From NCBI GenBank assembly GCA_039818825.1, contig JBCBTD010000120.1:1-6393 (forward strand): a DNA stretch of 6,393 bases. The letters run 5' to 3'. Under the pieces are notes generated by a model that saw only the letters and a program-made list of their open reading frames with translations, did not search any database and was not told the origin of the DNA. A program made the position numbers and the translations under genes. The DNA is from JBCBTD01 sp039818825. GTDB taxonomy: Bacteria; Pseudomonadota; Alphaproteobacteria; Geminicoccales; Geminicoccaceae. Below are positions 1 to 5,264 of the stretch, one piece after another. Each line of letters begins with the position of its first letter. Positions within the stretch are counted from its first letter, which is position 1.

Positions 1-1018
1 CGATGGCATAGCCCGGGCGTCGGAGCACGGCACCTTCCAGGCCGCGGATGGCTCGCACCAACCCCTCCTGCACGTCGACCGGCAGCGACGTCGAGAGCCC
101 GTTTGGATAAACCGTATCGTCGTCGAGCCCTTCCGGCTCCAAAAACACCTGGTGCCGGCTGCGGTCCGGAAACCGGACGACCTTGTCCTCGATCGACGGA
201 CAGTAGCGGACACCGCCGGCCTCGATCCGGCCGGCGTAGAGCGGCGAGCGATCGAGATTGGCACGGATCAACGCATGGACGGCGTCGTTGGTGTGAGCAA
301 CGTGACAGAGCACCTGCGCCCGGTCGATCCGTTCGGTCAGGAACGAGAACGGCACCGGCGGTTCGTCGCCTGCCTGCGGCGCCAGCGCTGCCACGTCGAT
401 CGTCCGACCGTCGAGCCGCGGCGGCGTGCCGGTCTTCAGCCGGCCGAGGCGGAAGCCCGCTGCCGCCAAGGTCTCGGCAAGCCGCACTGCCGGTGCTTCG
501 CCGACACGACCGGCAGGCCACCGGTCGTCGCCGAGGTGGATGACACCGCGGAGGAACGTGCCCGTCGTCAGCACGACCGCCCCGGCGCCGATCCGCTGTC
601 CAGCCTCGGTCTCGACACCGGCGACACGCCCACCCTCGATGACGAACCCCGCCGCGGCACCGGCCTGGATCGTCAGGCCAGGTGTCGTCGCCAGCAAGTC
701 CTGGACGGCTTCTCGGTAGAGCTGGCGGTCAGCCTGGGCGCGCGGCCCCTGGACGGCCGGACCTTTGCTGCGATTGAGCAGGCGGAACTGGATGCCGGCG
801 CGGTCGATCGCCCGCCCCATCAGGCCGTCGAGCGCGTCGACCTCGCGCACCAGATGGCCACGACCCAGGCCACCGATGGCCGGATTGCAGGACATCGCCC
901 CGATCTGCCGCGGATCATGGGTCAGCAACAGCGTGCGTGCGCCGACCCGAGCGCTCGCCGCCGCGGCTTCGGTTCCCGCATGCCCTCCACCCACGACGAT
1001 GACGTCGACCTGAAGCAT
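1..1018 (-). CDS. mnmG: MnmG (GidA), tRNA U34 carboxymethylaminomethyl-modification flavoenzyme, N-terminal part
   Basis: FAD-dependent subunit of the MnmE-MnmG complex, which adds the (carboxymethyl)aminomethyl group to C5 of wobble uridine 34 in certain tRNAs; cytoplasmic. I translated the minus strand by hand: an open frame of 339 residues runs from ATG at 1018 through the left edge. Family signatures are in order: the FAD-binding GGGHAG loop (residues 10-15), SCNPAIGG (43-50, with Cys44), GPAVQGPRAQADR (86-98), RLKTGTPPR (193-201), NLDRSPLYAG (254-263), and CPSIEDK (273-279), whose Cys273 matches the second conserved cysteine of the family. The family is usually about 620-630 residues, so a little under half is missing. 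The start is supported because MLQVDVIVVGGG places the Rossmann strand directly at the N-terminus, as usual. No clear Shine-Dalgarno precedes the ATG. The gene is divergent from the antiporter and so must have its own promoter. Identification is very secure. Confidence 0.98.
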   Translation of the reverse strand, partial: MLQVDVIVVGGGHAGTEAAAASARVGARTLLLTHDPRQIGAMSCNPAIGGLGRGHLVREVDALDGLMGRAIDRAGIQFRLLNRSKGPAVQGPRAQADRQLYREAVQDLLATTPGLTIQAGAAAGFVIEGGRVAGVETEAGQRIGAGAVVLTTGTFLRGVIHLGDDRWPAGRVGEAPAVRLAETLAAAGFRLGRLKTGTPPRLDGRTIDVAALAPQAGDEPPVPFSFLTERIDRAQVLCHVAHTNDAVHALIRANLDRSPLYAGRIEAGGVRYCPSIEDKVVRFPDRSRHQVFLEPEGLDDDTVYPNGLSTSLPVDVQEGLVRAIRGLEGAVLRRPGYAI

Positions 1019-1094
1019 CGCGGCTACATGCGGCCGCCATGGCGAGCGGTCAACCGACCCGCTACACAGAAGCGGGCGGGCGACGGAGTGGCAC
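1019..1094. promoter_or_regulatory. Divergent intergenic region between mnmG and the antiporter gene
   Basis: These 76 bp separate two divergent start codons and must hold, or lie beside, both promoters. On the minus strand TTGACC (plus positions 1053-1048) looks like a -35 box. Seventeen bases on is a poor -10 candidate, CATGTA (1030-1025). If used, it would start mnmG transcription at or next to its ATG, giving a leaderless message and fitting the missing ribosome-binding site. On the plus strand GCTACA (1061-1066) resembles the -10 element of some alphaproteobacterial promoters, but no matching -35 box was found. A clear GGAG (1085-1088) lies 6 bases before the antiporter ATG. The need for promoters here is firm; the exact boxes are guesses. 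Confidence 0.45.
1058..1076 (+). repeat. Small inverted repeat in the antiporter leader
   Basis: CCCGCT and AGCGGG form a perfect 6-bp stem around a 7-base loop (ACACAGA), ending 8 bases before the GGAG of the antiporter gene. No U-tract follows, so it is not an intrinsic terminator. It could be an operator half-site pair or a leader hairpin near the ribosome-binding site, or chance in GC-rich DNA. The repeat itself is plain to see; a function is not. Confidence 0.3.
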
Positions 1095-3593
1095 ATGTCC
1101 AGCACGTTGTTGATGATCGTCGGCGGCTTCGCCGGCGTGCTGCTGGCGGTGGCTGCGACTCCACTGATCGCCGCGCGTACGGCGCTGCCGATGGCGAGCC
1201 TGCACGCCGGCCTTGGCATCGTGCTTGGCCTGGCGGCGTTGACCTACCACAACAGCGCCACTGAGCTGCCGCCGCTGACCGGCCTGATCGACGCTTTGGT
1301 GGCGCTCGGCGGCGAGGGCATCATCGCGCTGTTCCTGCCGCCTTTGTTGTTCGAAGCGTCTTTGCGCGTCGATACCCGTCGGCTGATCGCCGACATCGTC
1401 CCGGTACTGGTGCTGGCCATCGTCGCCGTCGTGTTGACGACGCTGCTGGTGGCGACGGGGCTGGTCGTGACCATCGAATTGCCGTGGCTCTGGGCGGTGG
1501 CTCTCGGTGCCGTCGTGGCCACGACCGACCCGTCGGCGGTGCTGGCGGTGTTCAAACAGGTCGGCGCGCCGCAGCGGCTCCAGGCCCTCGTCGAGGGGGA
1601 GAGCCTGCTGAACGATGCCGCCGCGATCGTGCTGTTCGCCGCGGTACTGGAGGTGCTGCAGGGGGAGGGCGACCCCGGCGTCCAGGGCATCGCCACGTCG
1701 TTCGCGGCAACCTTCGCCGGTGGCGGCCTGCTCGGTGCTGCCGCCGGCTACCTCGCCAGCCTCGCTGTCGCTCGATCGCGCGACACACCCGAAGTGGCAA
1801 CGACCATTAGCCTTGCACTGCCGTACCTGACGTTCGTCGTCGCCGAGCTCTACTTCGACATCTCGGGCGTCGTCGCCGTCGTCCTGTCGGGACTAGTCCT
1901 CGGCCGGGCCTTGCAGACCCAAGTGCCGCCAGTGGTGGCCCGCCAGGTGCTCGACCTGTGGGGACAGCTCGCCGGCTGGGCCGGAGCGTTGATCGTGGTC
2001 GGCGCCATGTTGCTGGCGCCGCTGACCATGGTGGCGGAGCCGATCGATTTGCGCGGCCTCGTCGTCGTGGTCGTCGGCTGCCTCGTGGCGCGGGCGATCA
2101 TCATCTACATCGTTCTCCCGGCACTGGCAGAATTCCGCGTCGCGGCCCCGGTGAGCCACCCCTTTCGATTAGCGATGCTCTGGGGCGGATTGCGCGGCGC
2201 GGTGACCATCGCCCTTGCGGTGACCCTGGCGGCCAACGCAACGCTGGACGAGACCTTGCGGGCCCAGGTCGCGCTGATGGCGGCGGCGCTCGCGCTGTTC
2301 ACCCTGTTCGTCCAGGCACCGACCCTGCCGCTGCTGCTGCGCGCGCTCGGCTTGCAGGGTTTGTCGCGGCTCGACAGGGTGCTCAAGGATCGGGCGAGCC
2401 GGGCGGTGCGCGCCCGACTCGGCGACCGGGTGGCAGACCTTCGCAGCCGACTGCGGCTGGAGGCCGCTAGCGACGCCGACTTCGTCGATGGCGGTGAGAT
2501 CGAAGCCAGCGCCGAGGCGCCTGCCCAAGCGGATCGTCGTGAGCGCATGGTCGCCGCAGTGGCCGGAATCACGGAGCGCGAAGCCGAGCACTACCGCCAG
2601 CTCTACGACGACGGCATCGTTTCGCGCGACGCCGCAGCCATCCTCGCCCAGGGCCCGGCGGTGCTGGCCGAAGCACTGGTCACCAACGGCCTCGCTGCGC
2701 TCGCGGCAGCGGCGAAGCGTGAGGTCGACTACACGTGGCCGCTGCGGCTCGGCCTTTGGGTCTATCGACGGCTGGGCTGGGGTCTGCTCTTGGCACGCGG
2801 CCTGGCCCTTCGCTACGAGGTCGTCTTGATGCGTCGCGCAGTCCTGATGCGGTTGCGTCGCGACGTCGCCGACGAACTCGGCGTGATCACGGACGAAGCA
2901 GCGGCGTCGCGAGTCGACACGCTGCTCGGCGCGCGTCTCGATGCCCACCAGCGCGCGCTCGAAGCCCTGCGCGTGCAGTACCCGGAGTTCGCGTCGCGGC
3001 TCGAGACGCGGTTCCTGCAGCGCGCCGCGCTGCGTCTGGAGCGGCAGCTCTACGACGAGCTCCTGGAGGACGGGCTCCTCAACGGCGCCGCCCATCGCGA
3101 GCTGGTGCGACAGGTGCGCGAGCGACGGCAGGCAACCGCGCGGCTGCCGTCGATCGACCTGCGCGTCGACGTCGACGCCATGCTTCATCGCGTGCCGATG
3201 GTCGATCGTCTCGACAAACGCAGCCGGCGGGCGTTGCGCCGAGCGCTTCGGCCCGGCTTGGCGATTCCGGGTGAGCGGCTGATCCGGCGAGGTGACCGCG
3301 GTGATGCGATGTACTTCATCGTCGACGGCGCCGCCGCGGTGATCTGGCCGCAAGGGCGGCGCACGCTCGGCCCCGGTGACGTCGTCGGCGAAATCGCCCT
3401 GGTCACCGGGCAGCGGCGCACCGCCGACGTCGTTGCCCTCGGCTACGTCTCGTACCTCGCCCTCGGCCGCGCTGACTATCGCCGACTCACCGCCGGGCTC
3501 CAGGATCTCCGCGCCGAGGTCGCCCGGCTCGCCCTGGACCGCGAGCGTGAACGGCGGGGCGAGCCCAGCGTTTCACGTGAAACGGCGGACTGA
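1095..3593 (+). CDS. SOS1/NHE-like Na+/H+ antiporter (CPA1/NhaP type) with C-terminal cyclic-nucleotide-binding domain
   Basis: Probable inner-membrane antiporter exchanging cytoplasmic Na+ (or K+) for external H+, 832 residues. Residues about 5-420 are a hydrophobic multi-span domain with CPA1 signatures: FLPPLLFEASLRVD (80-93), TTDPSAV (143-149, Asp145), EGESLLNDAA (167-176, with the Asn173-Asp174 transport pair) and WGGLRGAV (363-370). Residues about 420-700 are a charged, mostly helical cytoplasmic region that recalls the interfacial region of plant SOS1, including LRVQYPEFASRLETR (625-639) and LEDGLLNGAA (657-666). Residues about 701-800 form a cyclic-nucleotide-binding fold: GERLIRRGDRGDAMYFIVDG (726-745), then the phosphate-binding cassette GEIALVTGQRRTA (765-777), keeping Gly-Glu and the Arg775-Thr-Ala. 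The start is supported by GGAG six bases upstream and by the first membrane span beginning at once. The gene sits between mnmG and mnmE on the opposite strand, and its last codons (VSRET) are a parS palindrome. The family is secure; ion specificity and ligand are unknown. Confidence 0.93.
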   Translation: MSSTLLMIVGGFAGVLLAVAATPLIAARTALPMASLHAGLGIVLGLAALTYHNSATELPPLTGLIDALVALGGEGIIALFLPPLLFEASLRVDTRRLIADIVPVLVLAIVAVVLTTLLVATGLVVTIELPWLWAVALGAVVATTDPSAVLAVFKQVGAPQRLQALVEGESLLNDAAAIVLFAAVLEVLQGEGDPGVQGIATSFAATFAGGGLLGAAAGYLASLAVARSRDTPEVATTISLALPYLTFVVAELYFDISGVVAVVLSGLVLGRALQTQVPPVVARQVLDLWGQLAGWAGALIVVGAMLLAPLTMVAEPIDLRGLVVVVVGCLVARAIIIYIVLPALAEFRVAAPVSHPFRLAMLWGGLRGAVTIALAVTLAANATLDETLRAQVALMAAALALFTLFVQAPTLPLLLRALGLQGLSRLDRVLKDRASRAVRARLGDRVADLRSRLRLEAASDADFVDGGEIEASAEAPAQADRRERMVAAVAGITEREAEHYRQLYDDGIVSRDAAAILAQGPAVLAEALVTNGLAALAAAAKREVDYTWPLRLGLWVYRRLGWGLLLARGLALRYEVVLMRRAVLMRLRRDVADELGVITDEAAASRVDTLLGARLDAHQRALEALRVQYPEFASRLETRFLQRAALRLERQLYDELLEDGLLNGAAHRELVRQVRERRQATARLPSIDLRVDVDAMLHRVPMVDRLDKRSRRALRRALRPGLAIPGERLIRRGDRGDAMYFIVDGAAAVIWPQGRRTLGPGDVVGEIALVTGQRRTADVVALGYVSYLALGRADYRRLTAGLQDLRAEVARLALDRERERRGEPSVSRETAD
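3570..3583. other. parS: parS-type ParB-binding site 1 (inside the antiporter 3' end)
   Basis: GTTTCACGTGAAAC is a perfect 14-bp palindrome; with the flanking C3569 and G3584 it is 16 bp. It matches the core of the widely conserved chromosomal parS consensus TGTTTCACGTGAAACA, differing only at the two outer bases. ParB binds such sites as a clamp-loading point, spreads, and with ParA and SMC helps segregate and organise the origin region. The palindrome begins exactly at codon 826 of the antiporter and encodes VSRET just before its stop. A second copy lies 42 bp downstream. The mnmE/mnmG context, usually close to parAB and oriC, supports this reading over a transcription-factor site. In vivo occupancy is inferred. 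Confidence 0.9.
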
Positions 3594-3626
3594 ACCCCCG
3601 CGCCTCATCGTGTTTCACGTGAAACG
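3594..3626. other. 33-bp convergent gap between the antiporter and mnmE
   Basis: Two convergent stop codons (antiporter TGA 3591-3593 and mnmE TGA, complement of 3627-3629) flank this gap. Almost half of it is the second parS palindrome, which abuts the mnmE stop. I see no GC-rich stem-loop followed by a T-run on either strand, so neither gene has a visible intrinsic terminator here. Termination may be Rho-dependent, or the transcripts may overlap at their 3' ends. Confidence 0.7.
3611..3626. other. parS: parS-type ParB-binding site 2 (intergenic)
   Basis: TGTTTCACGTGAAACG matches 15 of 16 bases of the consensus TGTTTCACGTGAAACA; bases 3612-3625 form a perfect 14-bp palindrome. It shares GTTTCACGTGAAACG with the first copy and starts exactly 42 bp after it, about four turns of B-DNA, so both sites should face the same side of the helix. 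It occupies the gap between convergent genes and touches the mnmE stop codon. The perfect symmetry without a loop argues against an RNA hairpin. The site is assigned from sequence and context; ParB itself is not in the window. Confidence 0.93.
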
Positions 3627-4970
3627 TCACTTGCCGATGCAAAAGCGCGCGAACACCGCGTCCAAGACGGCTTCGACGCCGCCATCGCCCGTGATCTCGC
3701 CCAACGCCGCCGCCGCTCGACGCAGCAGCTCCGCCCGGAGGACCGGCTCGGTCTCCGCCGGAAACAGTTCCAAAGCTGCCGCCGCACGGGCCAGAGCCTC
3801 GCGGTGACGCTCGCGTGTCAGCTGCGGGCCGCCACTGCCAACGAGCTTGCGGCCGACGGCATCGCGGAGTGCTGCCAGGAGCGCGTCCAAGCCATGATCG
3901 TCGACCACGCTGGCCCCGACCAACGGCCGCCCCACGAGCCGGTGCGGCTCCGGCGGTTCCAAGTCGGTCTTGGTCAGCACCAACACGTCGTCGGCACGCG
4001 CCGCCGGCAACCTGTCGATGTCGGGCCAACGCGCCCCGTCGACGAGCAGGAGGCGCAAATCGGCAGTCGCAGCGGCGCTTTCGGCCCGGCGCACACCCTC
4101 GGCCTCCACGGGGTCTTCGCTCTCGCGCAACCCGGCGGTGTCGACGGCGGTCATCGGCAGACCGTCGAGCTCGAGGGCGACTTCCAACGGATCGCGGGTC
4201 GTCCCCGGTGCAGTGTGGACGATCGCCACGTCGCGCCCGGCCAAGGCGTTCAACAAGCTCGACTTGCCTGCGTTGGGCGGGCCGATGAGCGCGACACGCA
4301 CGCCATCACGCAGACGCTCGGCGCTCCGGTCGGCGATCGCTGCCCGCAACTCCATCACGAGCGCCTGGGCCGTCCGACCGTCGTCGTCGTCGACCACGCC
4401 CACATCGCCCTCGTCGGCGAAGTCCAAGAGCGCCTCGGCACTGGCACGCATCGCCATCACCTGGTCGCGCCATGTGGTCACGGCCCGCCCGAGCGCACCG
4501 TCGAGCTGCCGCTGCGCCTGGCGCGCCTGGGCTTCGGTCTCGGCGTCGACGAGGTCGGCGATCGCCTCGGCCTGGGTCAGGTCGAGGCGACCGTTGCGAA
4601 GAGCCCGGCGCGTGAATGCGCCGGGCGATGCCGGCCGCAATCCAGGGAGGGACGACAACGCTCCGAGCAGGCGCCGCAACGGCACGACGCCACCGTGCAG
4701 GTGGATCTCCGCGACGTCCTCGCCGGTGAAGCTCGCCGGTGCCGGAAAACAGGTCACCAGGGCGTCGTCGATCACCTTCCCCGTCGTCGGATCGACGAGG
4801 CGGCGCAGCGCCATGCGCCGCGGCGAGGGGAGGGGCGGGCCCAGCGCTGCGACGACGCGACAGGCCGCCGGTCCGCTGAGCCTCACGGCCACGACGGCAG
4901 CTTTGCCGGTGGCAGTGATCGGTGCGTAGAGGGTGTCTCCGGCCGCGCCGTCAGCGCCCGTCGGGGTCAT
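3627..4970 (-). CDS. mnmE: MnmE (TrmE), tRNA U34 modification GTPase
   Basis: K+-activated GTPase that works with MnmG to make (carboxymethyl)aminomethyl-U34 in tRNAs, using a one-carbon unit from a folate carrier; cytoplasmic dimer. The 447 residues are full length for the family. An N-terminal folate-binding domain carries FTGED (81-85), HLHGG (90-94) and SPGAFTRRALRNGRLDLTQA (115-134). The G domain, inserted in the central helical region, has the P-loop GPPNAGKSS (230-238, with Asn233 at the family's K+-binding position), PGTTRD (255-260) and DTAG (277-280). The C-terminal helix ends in the diagnostic FCIGK with catalytic-type Cys444. One oddity is the fourth G motif, TKTD (333-336) instead of NKxD. 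ATG at 4970 follows AGGGGG by 4 bases and overlaps the end of the upstream DUF6489-like gene by 20 bp, so the two are probably cotranscribed and perhaps translationally coupled. It has a somewhat longer N-terminus (about 11 residues before DTLYAPITATG) than many homologues. Confidence 0.98.
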   Translation of the reverse strand: MTPTGADGAAGDTLYAPITATGKAAVVAVRLSGPAACRVVAALGPPLPSPRRMALRRLVDPTTGKVIDDALVTCFPAPASFTGEDVAEIHLHGGVVPLRRLLGALSSLPGLRPASPGAFTRRALRNGRLDLTQAEAIADLVDAETEAQARQAQRQLDGALGRAVTTWRDQVMAMRASAEALLDFADEGDVGVVDDDDGRTAQALVMELRAAIADRSAERLRDGVRVALIGPPNAGKSSLLNALAGRDVAIVHTAPGTTRDPLEVALELDGLPMTAVDTAGLRESEDPVEAEGVRRAESAAATADLRLLLVDGARWPDIDRLPAARADDVLVLTKTDLEPPEPHRLVGRPLVGASVVDDHGLDALLAALRDAVGRKLVGSGGPQLTRERHREALARAAAALELFPAETEPVLRAELLRRAAAALGEITGDGGVEAVLDAVFARFCIGK

Positions 4971-5232
4971 CCGGCCCCCTCGGCGGGCGAGGCGCCAAGC
5001 CTGATGCCGTCGTCAGCATCTGCGCCCACATCTGCTGCCACTGCTCGACGCCCTTGACCCCGAACGGCATCCACTGTTCGACGAGGGTCTGGGGGTCGGT
5101 TTGCCGCAAGTACTCGGCCATCCGGTTTTCCATCTCGGTGAGGAGCCGCTCCTGAAGCGCTCGCACCTCCGGCAAGCCCAAGAACGCCCTCGCTTCTTCG
5201 GGTGTGCAGTCCACCTCGATCGTGATCTTCAC
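4951..5232 (-). CDS. Small DUF6489-like protein upstream of mnmE
   Basis: A 93-residue acidic-to-neutral protein with no membrane segment or signal peptide. The N-terminal stretch KITIEVDCTPEEARAFLGLP, followed by a helical region rich in Glu and Gln and by EQWMPFG and EQWQQMWAQM (residues about 52-72), resembles the DUF6489 family of short alphaproteobacterial proteins; I assign this from memory of the family, without a search. No function is known to me. The start is GTG at 5232, chosen because GGAG (plus positions 5240-5243) lies 7 bases upstream and because the conserved block begins at once. The tail after residue 78 is Pro/Arg/Asp-rich and probably disordered; it overlaps the start of mnmE by 20 bp. 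Tight coupling with mnmE suggests coexpression and hints at, but does not show, a link to tRNA modification. That it is a real gene is likely; the family name is less certain. Confidence 0.85.
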   Translation of the reverse strand: MKITIEVDCTPEEARAFLGLPEVRALQERLLTEMENRMAEYLRQTDPQTLVEQWMPFGVKGVEQWQQMWAQMLTTASGLAPRPPRGPDDPDGR

Positions 5233-5264
5233 TGTCGCTCTCCACCGTCGCTCAGGGGTCCGCC
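5233..5264. promoter_or_regulatory. 32-bp divergent gap with back-to-back ribosome-binding sites
   Basis: The gap between two divergent start codons holds little beyond both ribosome-binding sites: GGAG on the minus strand (plus 5243-5240) for the DUF6489-like gene, and AGGGG on the plus strand (5254-5258), 6 bases before the ATG at 5265. It is too short for two complete promoters plus leaders, so at least one promoter must lie within the opposite gene's coding sequence. I cannot pick out a convincing -35/-10 pair. Confidence 0.5.

Noticed and set aside
1019..1094. Riboswitch or small RNA gene in the divergent gap
   Set aside because: 76 bp carrying two start regions leaves little room; only one 6-bp hairpin is visible, with no conserved aptamer pattern or terminator.
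152..1264. Long plus-strand open frame of 370 codons over the mnmG region
   Set aside because: It lies antisense to a clear mnmG frame, runs into the antiporter start, is rich in Arg, Asp and Pro, and shows no recognisable domain. High GC content makes such antisense frames common.
2169..3353. Long minus-strand open frame of 394 codons inside the antiporter gene
   Set aside because: It is antisense to the well-supported antiporter and nucleotide-binding domain, and its His/Arg/Gln-rich translation has no domain features.
3570..3626. The two palindromes as a bidirectional terminator or an E-box-like operator
   Set aside because: The palindromes have no loop and no T-run, so they cannot be intrinsic terminators. 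CACGTG alone could be an operator core, but the 14-bp match to parS in this gene context is far more specific.
3804..5057. Long plus-strand open frame of 417 codons opposite mnmE
   Set aside because: It is antisense to a complete mnmE with all GTPase motifs; the translation is low-complexity and spans three real gene features.
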